From assembly GCA_947561395.2 (NCBI GenBank), contig OX387184.1, positions 22,283,687-22,347,686 on the forward strand: a stretch of 64,000 nt of DNA, written 5' to 3'. A model generated the notes under the pieces. It was not told the DNA's origin, did not search any database, and saw only the letters and a program-made list of their open reading frames with translations. A program made the position numbers and the translations under genes. The stretch is from Buxus sempervirens. Lineage: Eukaryota > Streptophyta > Magnoliopsida > Buxales > Buxaceae. Below, piece by piece: positions 11,873 to 23,474 of this stretch; the stretch's first letter is position 1; each line of letters opens with the position of its first letter.

Positions 11873-12786
11873 GGTCCAGCAGTACTGTAACTTTTTGCTG
11901 ATGACGAGGCAACAGAACCACTACGTGAAGAACTCAAGATCGAAGTAGCCCACTCAACGCATGGAGAAGGAAGAGAGTCGCAGATAGCAGTAGTCTCCAC
12001 CTTATTATTTTCAGTTTCAGAAACCGGCAAAGCCGGGTTTTCACAGGCAATCGTGTCAATATTCGAACGGGAATCAGGGATTGCAGCCTGTCACACAATA
12101 TGATTAACTAGTAAGAAAAAGAAAGGCTAATCAAACATGTATAAAGTATTGAAAGGAAAAAAAAAAACTAAAAAAAGAAGACAAAGATCGAGCAAAGTTG
12201 TGGATGTCTCTGTTCTCCTTGTCTTATTTATGTGGTCTTTGTTGGGGTTTTGTTGTTGGGTTTAGCAACAAACAGAGTATATAACGTCATCTACTCCAAC
12301 AAGATCGCCGTCTTCTCCAAATCCTACTGCTGGTATGTCTCTCTTTTCCAATTGCAATAGTAGGATTTGCGATTGAAGACCTTCCTCGTTTTAACTTAAG
12401 ATCTTCCGATTTTCCCCTATTTGTCTAACTTGTGATTTTTAAACAAACATGCATAAAGTATTGAAAGAAAAGAAAAGAAAAAGTAACTTGAAAACGAAGA
12501 GAGAGACGAAAAAAGTGTGTTAAGGACCTCAGGAAAGATTTCTTTATTCTTGGAACAAGAAGCAACGCCGGAAGAATCGTCCATCAATGCCTCCGACTAA
12601 CCATTCCCGTTCGTAACGTTGTCTTCGTTGTTGCAGCTCTGAGTGGAAGCCCGAGAGGCTGACGGAGAAGGGCTCTGAGAATCCAAAACCAGAGGCTTGG
12701 AGGACATACTGATTGGCATTGAGGTTTCTGAGAAAGGAGTTGGATTGGAGAGTGCAGGGACAAGGCGATAACTTGTCTCTGTGGCT

Positions 12787-12794
12787 CCTTTATA
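12787..12794 (-). promoter_or_regulatory. TATA box of LARP copy 2
   Basis: TATAAAGG on minus, 80 bases upstream of the ATG at 12707. The CACTA-like element sits about 40 bp further upstream and separates this core promoter from its ancestral upstream DNA, which resumes at 18051. Confidence 0.55.
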
Positions 12795-12879
12795 GAAGAG
12801 ACACACAGTGGCGGGAGGTTTTCCAATTCCACACTACAAAAAAAGTCTTACACTAAAAAAAAAGTCTTTTTATTACGGT

Positions 12880-13140
12880 TTGAAGTGCCCTTATAATATG
12901 AAAAAAATGCCGTTTTAACATATAACGGCATTTTGATAAAGTGCCGTTTTAAGTGGTGTTACATTATGTTATAGCGACAACTTATAACGACACTTTGAAA
13001 TATGCCACTATAAAGTGACTTTTTACGGCATTTAAAAATGCTGTAAAAATGTAAACTATTACGGCATTTTTTTAAGTGTCATAATAAAATTTATGAGCAC
13101 TTGAAGGCTTCAGCGACAACTATCAAATGCCGCTAAAAGT
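12880..13140. repeat. CACTA left subterminal repeats
   Basis: Several direct and inverted copies of a motif close to ACGGCATTT / AAATGCCGT. The matching set is at 17700-18000. In CACTA elements such motifs bind the transposase. Confidence 0.6.
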
Positions 13141-13489
13141 ATATTAAATTAAAAAAAATTTTAATTTACCCAACCCAGCCCCCAAGCTAAAAATTTAATC
13201 CCTCTCATATAACGTGGTATAAAATGGCATCTTGTGCCTAACTTGAGTTGGGCTTTGTAATAGCTAGTAGAGAACCATTAACATGTACAGAACATATCAT
13301 CTGACTTTACTTCTTGGGTAATCAGCACCATAACCTGCTCGCACGTGGAGTACGAAATTCTAGATACAACGTTAGACATTAAAGTCAATTTTGTTAATCT
13401 GAAATCTGCAACCTAAAAGACCAAAGTTGTAAAATAATAATAGACATTAAATTCTACTTTGACTACTGCTCTGATAAATGCATAACAAC

Positions 13490-13800
13490 CAAAATGTTTG
13501 CTGACTTAACATCACCATGAATATATACAGGAACAGTATGCTCATGGATATATTCAAGACCTCTTGCTGAGTCGAGGGCGATTTGCACCCTGGTAGACCA
13601 CAGAAGTGGGTCCCTCCCTGAAACCAGAAACTTAAATCACTACATAATATTGAATGAAAATCCACTATATGAGAATTTACCATAGAGTGGTTTAAAACAC
13701 TCTCACCTGACCCACACAGATGTTGGCTTAAATTTCCATTCTCAATGAATTCATATACTAGGAATAAGGAATCCTCAACACAATATCCTATCAAACGCAC
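13490..13800 (-). pseudogene. Captured LysM-receptor-like kinase (CERK1-like) fragment
   Basis: Two adjacent exons on minus. Exon 13800-13707 reads [18 protein letters not shown], then [19 protein letters not shown] intron follows, then from 13617 [31 protein letters not shown] and [11 protein letters not shown]. These are kinase subdomains IV-VI of the chitin-receptor kinase family; phase 1 joins the exons correctly. The catalytic-loop HRD is HGD here, and the frame ends in TAG soon after the loop. Possible remains of an upstream exon (A-A-I-K-K on minus near 14945) are uncertain. No complete kinase is encoded. The fragment is internal to the CACTA-like element, so it was carried in with it. 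Confidence 0.75.
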
Positions 13801-16439
13801 CTGCATTGGATTTTGTTTTATAGAACCCATATAAACACCAAAAAGATAATTAAAAAAGAAACAATATGTCTATCATTAGAAAAACAAGTATATGATGAAA
13901 AACTCCATGCATTTGATCATGTGGACCTGCTTGAAAATTTCAATAAATATAATTAGGATTTACAAAACAAAGAATTTTACAACCAAGCCCTATTTTTATC
14001 ATGGGACCAACAAATGCTCCCATCTTTCAGTAGCATCCATCCGAAACCTAGTCCTAATCACCCACACCACATTAAATTTTCAAAAGTTGGCATGGTCAAA
14101 AAAATAACAATCACGTTGATAAATAGAATCACCCTGGAAGGTCTGACTACAGATTACTTATACCTACTATTGCCTACTGTAGTGTAGTGGCAAAATTCAT
14201 AGCATCCGCAACAAATTAATTGCTGGAATGAATAAGTGTTTGAAATATGAAGCACTTCCCTGAATTCCAGAAAAAGATAACTAAACTTGTAGACAAGAAG
14301 ATTTCACATTTACAGGATTCTAATATGCAAAGAAAAACATGAAGTTTAAAAATCTTTGAAAATTCTCGAGTTACAACAGATTATATGTCATTAACCAAAG
14401 GTATACCTGAAACAATCATTAGAGAACGGTTGACAAGCCAGTGGTACTGTTTGCGATTCCTCCCAGCTTCAGTTTCAGGAATGCTCAAATGGGCCGGGGT
14501 TGCTTTGCTGCACTGATAATCCTACGAAATACACTATTGTAGTCTTCTAGTTTCATGCTAACAGGAATTGGTGCCTCTATTCCCATATCCTGACTAACCT
14601 ACAATAGCAAGAATGTAGTAAAACATTTTAATGTATATTCAGGAACAGTAAATTTACAAAACAAATAAGCATACTAGTGACGAAACCATACTAAACCTGA
14701 ACAGAAAGGGTAAAAAAAAAAAATTCTCGGTAACAATATCTATGCTTCTTAAAGGGAGAAAATAGTGACCAGTACTGATGCAATTAGAATTTGGCCTGAA
14801 GCACTAGGCATATGTATCACTTGTAGGAATCAAAACTACAAAGTTGGGTTACAAAAACCTGAGAGTTGAGGAAGACTGCTTTTTAATGAACCTGTTAGGA
14901 AAAAAACAATACAAGGCCACCTTGGAAGATACACTTCTTGATTGCTGCAGCCATGGCCATGAAAACCTGCAAGTCCTTGTAAAACAGAAATTTTATTTAC
15001 TTAAGGTGTTCACAAGAAAGAATTAAAACCACAGAGACAATCATCAAAGCAACTACTGAATATATATCAATAACTGATGTACCTTTCTTTATAAATCCAA
15101 CTTCGATCCATATAAGAGCACCACATCTCACTTTACATGCATAAATAAAAATAAATTAATATCAATTAATTGCTGTAACAAAACAAGCTAAGAACAATTT
15201 AATCAACAAGTGTAGTTAATTTTAAGGTTAGAGAAGAAAAACTTAACTCAACAAGTGGGTCATGGTGATTTTTTGAGTCATTTTCCGACCATCAAATGCC
15301 TATGAGGGATACTTACAACTACAGTAAGTCGGCAATTAAGAGAATGGTCAGATCTCAGAGTTATCCAATGTAAGGGTCTTTTGAGTGTGATCATTAAGGA
15401 CATGATCATGTAAGTGGATGGGCTATTATGAAGATGAATTTGATATTTGGAATAGGTCTTCATGGAAAATTGAAGATGAAAGCGTTCAATGGTATGCGTG
15501 TACTCTCTTATTGGTGAAATAAGTTGGTTATTTGTTATTCATCTCACACCTACAAATTAGCTTTTTATATTTTTATCTATGAATGGAAACCTGCTGAGAT
15601 GGGTTAGCATAGGAAAGGTTTGTGTTTCCAAACCTTTCTCTAAGAAAGCACTAGGAAAGGTTGATACCCAAGCCTAAAATATATTGAATAATCAAATATG
15701 AGAGAAGAATATAAGGAACATGATGGTAAACCCCAACACCATCTATGATTCAGTAGATCAATCCTATAGAATGGGCAGCAACAATCATCTAAGTAGGCAG
15801 ATTTACTTAACTCTCTATTTCATTCTATGGTCCAGATGGTGAAACAGGTGTACAAATAGAGCAGATGATGAAACAGAGCATCCAGGCAATTTGAGGCATT
15901 TACTAGCACAGGGTAAGGTTTCTCATGAAGTCTCTTTGTAGCACCACTCTAACTGAGCAGAGAATTTTTGGCTAATTCATTGAGACACATCATTTAGATG
16001 AATCAAAAAAAGTAGAAACATAACTAATAGATCAAGGACTTGTGAAGTCCTTGATTTCTTATAATTTTCATTTTACAATTACCAGTTTTACCTTTTCTGT
16101 ACTTAATTTTGCATCCTACTCCTTGAGGGCTGTAGATTTCCTTCCCCCCCCCAACCCAATAAAATCTTTCATTATTCATCAATTAAAGCAAAGAGATACA
16201 GATTTTGTAAATTCCTCACAGAAAACAACAATATTAAAAAAGTCAGAGGCCACGTTCTACTATTGTTCTTTATCAACATGTTTTCAATTATGCTCCACTG
16301 GACATGATGGGGATATAATTATCAATGTTCATCCTTGTCTATCATCTTAGACAGTGAAGTTACATCATTTTGGTCAAAACCATCATCTTAATCATTTGCC
16401 CAATTAGTAACAACTATTGTAATTGATAAAGAGCATGGC
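13801..16439. other. CACTA interior, no gene recognised
   Basis: About 2.6 kb of AT-rich sequence with only short open frames. Parts may be introns of the captured kinase gene, given the weak A-A-I-K-K match near 14945 on minus. I found no transposase motif. Confidence 0.4.
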
Positions 16440-16811
16440 AGAAAGAACTCAGTTAACAATAAACCACATAATGCAGTTATGGCAGAACAGTTTAAATAAG
16501 CAACGAAAAAAATGAGCAAAAAAGGACTTAGTTAACAATAAATAAACCACATAACACCTCATGTGCAGACAGTTTAACAATCTACTAATCCCTAAATAAG
16601 CAACGAAAAAAATGATCAAAAAAGGACTCAGTTAACAATAAATAAACCACATAACACCTCATGTGCAGACAGTTTAACAATCTACTAATCCCTAAATAAG
16701 CAAAGAAAAAAATGAGCAAAAAAAGGACTCAGTTAACAATAAATAAACCACATAACACCTCATGTGCAAACAGTTTAACAATCTACTAATCCCTAAATAA
16801 GCAACGAAAAA
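16440..16811. repeat. 100-bp tandem repeat inside the CACTA element
   Basis: About 3.6 copies with a period of 100 bp (the last is 101). The marker AAGCAACGAAAAAAATGA recurs at about 16499, 16599, 16699 (one change) and 16799. Copies are almost identical, so expansion is recent. Confidence 0.85.
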
Positions 16812-17699
16812 AATGAAATCTATCCAAAAAATTCTTAAAGGTAGTATTCAGTAATGAATTAATAACAAACCCTAACAAATCAAAGATCTAAAGAAACAAA
16901 AATGAGAAATCATTAAACAACATAAAAACCTAAATCTAAACAACTGTAACAATAATCTGAAAAGGAAACTGAAAAACCTAGAAAATCATAACGACGATCA
17001 CAACAACTCAATCACACAAGATGAAAAAAATCAAAGAGACAAACCTTTGTATGTAGAAACTTCACAAAATAGCAAGCTCCTTTCGCTTCAGAAACGCAGG
17101 TCTCCAAAAATTTTCATCGAAAAACACGATAGAATGGAACCTTTCACTCCTTAAAAAAAAATCGATCGGTTGTAGTGATCACTGCAATTTGTCCACTAAA
17201 GTCTCAGATCAATCGATCTGAGCACAAAAATAGCCTAAGGTGATCATGAATCAATTACTTACCTTCTTGGAGGCCTTCTCCACAAGCTTTTTGACGAAAA
17301 TGATCAGAACGAAGAATTAATTAAGGTCCGAAATTTCTGATGCGCTACTTGAAAAAGACTAGCAACAGCAAAACACACTCCCCTTCATGAGAATCGCCAG
17401 AGAGAAACGGTAATGACAGAGGAACGAAAACACACAAGGTCTTCTGTTCTGTCTCATTCGTTGAGCACAAATTGACAAAAAAAAAATGAAAAATTGGTTT
17501 TTAGGGTTAATTTTTAAAACTAATTCATATTCAATCATCCAGTTCTTTCCAATTGGTAATTAATTATGTTTTCTTTAAATAATTAAGAACTAGTCTTCTT
17601 TCAAATAATTTCATGACTAAATCTGAATTATTTTCATAATACATCAATTAAATAAATTTACCCAAAAAAGTTACTTTATTTTTAATAATTATTTTATAT

Positions 17700-18005
17700 T
17701 TATAGCTGCATTTCATAGTAAAGTGCCGTAATACAATATTTTATAAATTATTGTATAGCGGCATTTAATAGATAAGTGCCATAACAAATTATTTTATAGG
17801 GGCATTCTGTTAAAGAATACCGTAATAAATTATTTTATAACAGCATTCACTAGGAAAATGCCGTAATAAATCGTTTTATAGCTGCATTTTTCTGGGAAAT
17901 GCCATAATAAATTGTTTTATAACGGCATTTGCATATGAAATGCCGTATTTAGGCACTTATAACGGCACTTTTTTATAAGTGCCCTAATATTAGTGTCGTT
18001 ATATC
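17700..18005. repeat. CACTA right subterminal repeats
   Basis: Repeated AAATGCCGTAATA and ATAACGGCATTT type motifs, inverted relative to many of those at the left end. Confidence 0.6.
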
Positions 18006-18050
18006 ACTTTTTCTTTTCGTAGTCCCAGTAGGATTTTTTTTTTGGTAGTG

Positions 18051-18181
18051 AATTCCAGTAGGATTTGGCTTTGTCTTTTCTCTATAAAATCAAATACAAC
18101 AAACTTGTCAATCTTAATGTCTACAATGTGCCTTTTTTTTGTTTTAAATTATTATAAAAAAACTTAATTGAGTAATTTTTC
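18051..18181. other. Displaced upstream DNA of LARP copy 2
   Basis: AATTCCAGTAGGATTTGG followed by sequence similar to 27570-27710 upstream of copy 3 (TCTTAATG..., then ATTATAAAAAA, then ACTTAATTGA). This is the promoter-distal flank of copy 2, cut off from its gene by the CACTA-like element. Confidence 0.6.
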
Positions 18182-19004
18182 GGTAAATTATGAAAAATCA
18201 CTTTTTTAAAATATCTATAAAAAAGTCCACTAAGATGCGGAATTGCATAAAAGGGTCACTTTTTAAATATAATTAAAAAATAATGTCATTATATTATAAG
18301 CATAACACGCTCATATCCCACGTAGAATGCACCCGTGTCTCATGTAAGAAACTTGTGTCCAATGTACAATGTGTCTCAAGTAAAGTGATCCTCAAATTTG
18401 ATTATTTTGAAAAGTGATCCTATATGTAAGCACCTCATTTTTTTTGCACTCCCGGAAGAGCCGGAAATGCAAACCCTAAACAGAAAGTTAAACCCTAAAG
18501 GGTGGAAAATTGACTTTTTGACCAAGTGAAAATTGGCCACCTTGCTTTATCTCAATGGATAGAGAATCCCGACACGAGTCCAACGCAACTGAGTTTGCTG
18601 GAATCGGAGTCCGGATGAAGGTTCTGTGGGCCGGTCAAACTTGAGGGTGTGCCGAAAGTTGACTTTTTTCGAACCCTGAGCCAGGTGCTTAGCTCTATAT
18701 CGTTGGATAGAGGGCTCCGATACGAGTCCAACGCAACTGAGTTTGCTCAAATCGGAGTCCGGATGAAGGAGATATGAGCTGTCGAAGTTTCTGAGCAAAA
18801 AAACTAGAAACTGCACACGTGGCAGCCAATGCAGCAAAATATCTCAGGGACTAAATCTCAAATATCCAAAAATCATCAAATATCTCAGGGACTAAACCAA
18901 AATTCACAAGGGGCAATCCGTAGATATCCAAAAGTGTCAAATCGGTCGAATCGATCAAGTCGAAGGGCAAATCCGTAATTTTTCGATTTGTATCCCACCA
19001 AATA

Positions 19005-19235
19005 TGTCGGATACACATACCCTTGTGTATATCCGACACTATTCATTGGATACAAGAAGATCAATCAGCGAGATTCGCACCGAACGCTCGACAAATTCGC
19101 GGCGGCATTAAAATTCTGAATAATTATGTTTTGTATCCGACATTTAATGCCGAATACAAAGGGAGGTGTGTATAGCCGGCCATGGAGGCCGGCTATGAAT
19201 GGGTGCTAGTGTATCCGGCATATAATGCCGGATAC
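19005..19235. repeat. Cluster of four inverted repeats in LTR promoter region
   Basis: 19005-19038 (TGTCGGATACACA / TGTGTATATCCGACA), 19133-19156 (GTATCCGACAT / ATGCCGAATAC), 19172-19196 (ATAGCCGGCC / GGCCGGCTAT, perfect) and 19211-19235 (GTATCCGGCAT / ATGCCGGATAC, perfect). The last three start exactly 39 bp apart. They end 13 bp before the TATA box at 19248. See findings. Confidence 0.85.
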
Positions 19236-19247
19236 ATTAAGTTTCTT

Positions 19248-19254
19248 TATAAAA
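19248..19254 (+). promoter_or_regulatory. Putative LTR TATA box
   Basis: TATAAAA followed directly by a G/C-rich hairpin (GGGGGC AGCA GCCCCC). It marks the likely U3/R boundary and fixes the LTR as plus-oriented. Confidence 0.55.
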
Positions 19255-21134
19255 GGGGGCAGCAGCCCCCTTTCAAAGGGTTGGTGGATTCCATTGGTCT
19301 TGCACCTCCTCACCCCACGTTTGCTCATCCGAACCTTCCCTCCCCAACACCCACTTGCCTCCACCACCTTCCCACCACCACCCCAAGGTGGCTCCACCCT
19401 TTTCTCCTTCTTCCCCTTCTGGATTTGAACTCCAACAAGAAGAGAAACTACTGCTGTTGCTGTCAAGAAGGAGAGCTTCCAGCAGCTGTTCTACCTCCAA
19501 GAAGTGTCTCCACTTTGCATAAGCACCCGAGAACCATCAGGTATTGCTTCTTGTTGATTTCTACCTCACATATATGAAAATAGTGGTTTTCTAAGCAAGT
19601 TGATGAGCATGTTCCTTTCTTTGCTGCAAATCTGTTAAAAATGCTTGCATGGCATGAGCTTGCCCTTCATTTCATCACATGGGAGTCTCTGAAGGTAAGA
19701 AAGTCCTAACGTTTAGTTCTATAAGAGAATGTGAGGAAGTCCACCCCATTAGGAGTCGCTTTAACCTACTATTTTTTTTTCTTTTCTTTTGCTTTCTTCA
19801 CGGTGGTCTCTAGCAGTATTTTTTTTGTCCATTAAAAGAAAGCATGTTCTCCCTAAATCTCCATCCAATGTACCCCAAGGTAACCCCCCATTTCCCTTCT
19901 TAATCCTTCTTCTTTCTTCTCATTTTGTGGGTGTTATTTTACTGCTGGCCGTACCCCCCTTGGGTTGCTGTCCTGGGCCATAATCGCAGCATGCATGCCT
20001 CTGTTTTGTGTGGACTTGTTTGTTAATTTGTGGGTATGTTTAGGTATAAGCTGGGTTTCCTATTCATGCTAGTCTTCTTGCTCATAGATAGGAACAATTT
20101 CCTAATAACATGTGCAGTAACGTGCCTTCTTTGCCTTAGATAACTTGCTGTTTTGTTTTTCTCTTCCATCCATGTCAACTTGTTTATATGCATGCACAAC
20201 AACCTCAACCCTCATGTTCTTAGGCTGAGGATGCTGTCTTTTTTTTTGCTGTTCGAACACACATGACCATGATCAATTCCCCATGAGCTTGCTGTGTGTT
20301 GTGGTGTGTGAATACCCTGCTCCCCCAATCCCTCCACCACTTGCCGTATTTGTATATTCAAATGAGCATGACCCCCTTTCCCCCCACCATTCTTTGTTCT
20401 CAATGGGTTCAAGTTGCATGCATGCCTAAATTTATGTACCATGAACACGACACCTTGCTGCCATCTCCCCTTTACCCTCACTAAGGTAAGTTGCTGCTGG
20501 GGACAGCAGCGAACCTCCACCATTTGCTGCTGTCCCAGCAATCTTAAGCTTAAGACTGAGCTCAGCCCATCCAACCATGCAAGCGTGCTCCCACCGCCTC
20601 CCATGGCCCCTTTAATGTTGTCCATATAGGTTGCTGCTGGAAACAGCAGCAGGTCTTGGTACCACTGCTGTTCCCAGCAGATGTGTGCACCCCCATGCTC
20701 CCTTCCCCTTGTGAATTGCTTGCTTTTTGTGACTTAGCCTTTTTATTGATTGGTATTGCATGCTCCATAATACGCATTGCTTTGTGATGATCTTGAATGT
20801 TTTGAAGTGCTCTGCCCTTAACCTTGAATTATGCGTTGATTGGTGGGGTGGAAGTACAAACATGGGGGTGCCCAGACCCCCATGCCTCTACTGCATGTTG
20901 TTGGGAAGAGATGAGGGGCAGCAACCCCAATGCCTTTGCCTTGTTGGGAAACTCAAGAGAGAAACCAAGAGGAGTTGCCACCTCAAACCTGAACCAATGT
21001 GGGCCCTCCCAGGGGCCCACATGACTTGTAAAAGGCCCTAGGAAGCCCAAAAGAACCATCCCAAGGCCAAAACTCCGAAAATAGGCCATTTGAGGGTGAC
21101 CGACAACTCAGGTCGGATCACCATTTTTTTGTTT

Positions 21135-21199
21135 GTAGCCGACCTATATGACCGGCTACATTAAAATCAGTGTGTAGCCGACCATGATGGCCAGCTACA
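21135..21199. repeat. Second pair of inverted repeats in the same LTR
   Basis: 21135-21159 (outer arms GTAGCC / GGCTAC) and 21173-21199 (TGTAGCC / AGCTACA with mismatches), starting 38 bp apart. Same arm motif as the 19133-19235 cluster, about 2 kb downstream of it. Confidence 0.7.
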
Positions 21200-22355
21200 T
21201 GCCAGAAATGTCATTTTTGGCTTTCTCTTGTTTGTGTTGCATTTTTTGAGTAGTTTATACCAAAACCATTAAACCAATAGGGTTTTCGGGTCACCCGGAA
21301 ACCCAACTTGGGACCTGGACCATCAGTCCAATTTGAAACGTTCGTGGGCCTTCCAACGGGGCCCACCAAGACCAATAAATTTCTTTGCATGCAACTAAAC
21401 AACTTAAGCAAAATTAATTAGCCGAACCGGGTGGGCCAAACCCAATGCGGCCCACCCGACCTTGATATATGGAACGATGTGAATTGCGTGGTTTGGCCGA
21501 GACCAAGGGGTAGAGCCTATCGGGACAGCCAAAGCCCACTAATCAACCAAGTTGGGGTGCAGACCCTAGACTTCAAAGAATCGGGCTTTCAAGCCCAAAG
21601 TTGGATTACGGGCCCCAAGCCCAGTGCCCAAGCCATCTTGGCAGATTTAAATAAAATAAATTGAAAGTATTTTGGCAACCATCATGGGGGCCCACTCAGG
21701 GGCCCGTAAAACAATGCAGACCAACCTTTTGCATGAAAATCACCTAAAATTCCAACTTAAAAGTAAAATCAACTCATTAACCCAAGCCCAAGGGGCCTCT
21801 TAGGCTTAGGCGGAGGCCCACCAGAGGCACGTGGGGCTTAACCAAGCCCACCAAGGACATCGTGGGCCTTCCAACAGGGCCCACCCAGTCAGACTCAGAT
21901 CATCTAAGTTAAGCAAGATAAAAGCAATTAAAGGGATCCACACCACTCAGGTGGTCTCGCCAGACTTAAACAAATAGCATGCTGGATTAGGAATCGGGTG
22001 AGACCAAAGTAATCTGACTCAAACCAGGGAACCCACGGGACCCGTCATCCGACGGGGTGGACTGGGGTGTCTACGGACTTCCCTAGACCACAACCGAGAC
22101 CCGACTTAGAATCTCAAGCCGCAAACCAAAGCCCAAAACAGACTAACTTAGGCACCCAGGTGTCCGCTTGCACCCCATCAGGTGGTGGTGACTCCGAACT
22201 TTCCCGTGCCGCGTTTCCGACGCGCGCACACTATAATTTAATTTCATTGGACATTTTTATAATTATCGACAAAAAGTGGCCCTTCTCTATAATTTGGCAT
22301 ATTAGTGGACTGTTTTTATAAATATTTTAAAAAGTGACCTTTTTCATAATTTTCC

Positions 22356-23474
22356 CTTCTTAATTTATTAATTATTTTAAATGCATTCTTTTAATTATTA
22401 AATAAAAATTTTAATAATTTAATAATATAGGCTTTAATATTTATTTTCTTTAAAGTTAGCTTGAAAATTTATAGCTTCATGGAAAGACAAATAGTTGCGC
22501 AATGTATTTGTTATTGTAAAAAGTTAACTGTCGTTTTCTTATTCTGGAGTATATTAAGATTGTTATGAATAGTTTGTCACACATTTTATATACGCAATTT
22601 AAACTTACAAATATGTTGCTTAAGATAATTGCTACTCTCATAACCTTTACCACCATCATTCTATAAATGCCAATTTCTATACCTTTATAATATGCATTTT
22701 ATTTTAATAAAATAGGCCAATCTACTATCATCAATACGTAAATTAAATTTCAAAAGTTATGTTATAATCATTGTCGGCTCTCGATCAATTAACTATTGTT
22801 AATTTTGATTTTCCTTAATCAATTTTCCTAACTCTTGTTTAATTTTTGCTTGCATTTTATAAATTAATTGGCTGACATATTGGAGCAAACTGAACATTAT
22901 TAATCACAAGGTAAATAATTCATTTTATTTTTTTGTATTTGTAGAGTAATTGCGAAATTAGGAATAATATGATTAAGCATAGTTATCTATTTATTGCATT
23001 GGTTAAGATAGTCAATCCCGAATTGACTTTTTAAAGCAAAATTAATCATAAATTACATACCCATTGAATGTAGCATACACATCTATTTTATTAGTCACAC
23101 ACATACATGCATACTATTTTTAATTTCTAATAATATATATATTATCATATTTTTATGGAAAAAGAAATTGTGATGTGATTATTTTAGGTTGAGCATTTTT
23201 ATAGATTTTGGATTAAATAAAATAAATTATCAGTAAATATTTATAATCTTGAAATTTAAAAAAAATTTATCTATTAGTTAATAGTTAATGATATTTGACA
23301 TTAAAAAACATGACATCCCCAATCACTTATAAAGGATATTCCAATATAATATAATATTAGTGTCATTATCTTCTTATATTGAATGCATGTGTTATATAGA
23401 TATATATACACCGTAAGCAGTGTGTGGCAAAGAATTGGCCCAAAGATTATTCTTTCTTCAATTCAAGCCTTTTG
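22356..23474. other. AT-rich spacer, no gene
   Basis: No coding region. Positions about 23240-23365 match about 41365-41470 (both with TGACATTAAAAAACATGA and CCCAATCACTTATAAAGG), another shared segment of the duplicated blocks or a dispersed repeat. Confidence 0.5.

Larger units (their letters stand above)
5928..12707 (-). pseudogene. LARP1-type gene copy 2, disrupted by a Copia element and a nonsense codon
   Basis: Exons on minus: 12707-12528, 12087-11873 continued at 7281-6729, 6626-6497, 6402-6312, 6226-6152, 6047-5928, all with GT-AG junctions. Breaks: TAG at 12599-12597 in exon 1, where copy 1 has CAG (context NGNG*SEALMDD); and the Copia insertion in exon 2. Exon 3 is 130 nt against 184 nt in copy 1, in phase, so it has lost 18 residues. 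The La motif itself is well kept (KENLVKDLYLRSKMDEEGW, RRRGDWMNW). If the two breaks were ignored the frame would be open, so decay is recent. Confidence 0.85.
12832..18050. mobile_element. CACTA-like DNA transposon, non-autonomous, carrying a receptor-kinase gene fragment
   Basis: Left end CACTACAAAAAAAAG; right end, read on minus, CACTACCAAAAAAAAAATCC. Subterminal regions at both ends (about 12880-13140 and 17700-18000) are filled with short repeats of the type AACGGCATTT/AAGTGCCGTTAT in both orientations, the hallmark of CACTA elements. The element lies in the LARP copy 2 promoter: AATTCCA occurs at 12825-12831 and again at 18051-18057. A 7-bp duplication is odd for CACTA (2-3 bp is usual), and a second possible right end at about 18022 (TTCGTAGT) exists. 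No transposase recognised. Confidence 0.7.
18425..22230 (+). repeat. Solo LTR, Tat-type Gypsy family, 3.8 kb
   Basis: 3806 bp from TGTAAGCACCTC to CGCGCGCACA with perfect 5-bp target duplications CTATA (18420-18424 and 22231-22235). The 3' end carries GGTGGTGACTCCGAAC, as Tat/Ogre-type LTRs do just before their end (compare GGTAGCGACTCC in the LTR ending at 55081). An imperfect 160-bp duplication occurs at 18541-18780 (GAGTCCAACGCAACTGAG twice). No internal region or second LTR is present, so it is a recombination remnant. Short open frames inside are not genes. Confidence 0.8.
18182..22355. mobile_element. Fold-back MITE (about 360 bp) split by a solo LTR
   Basis: Left part about 18182-18424, right part about 22236-22355. 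The right part read on minus (GGGAAAATTATGAAAAAGG, CACTTTTTAAAATATTTAT, GTCCACTAATATG) matches the left part (GGTAAATTATGAAAAA, CTTTTTTAAAATATCTAT, GTCCACTAAGATG) over roughly 100 bp. The inverted ends are therefore long, as in Mutator-like MITEs. A clear target duplication is not visible (TTAATTGAG / TTAATTTAT at best), so limits and family are tentative. Confidence 0.5.

Noticed and set aside
20212-21089. Cluster of short frames on both strands in the 3.8-kb solo LTR
   Set aside because: GC-richer LTR sequence without domains or shared frames; the perfect target duplication shows that the whole block is one LTR.
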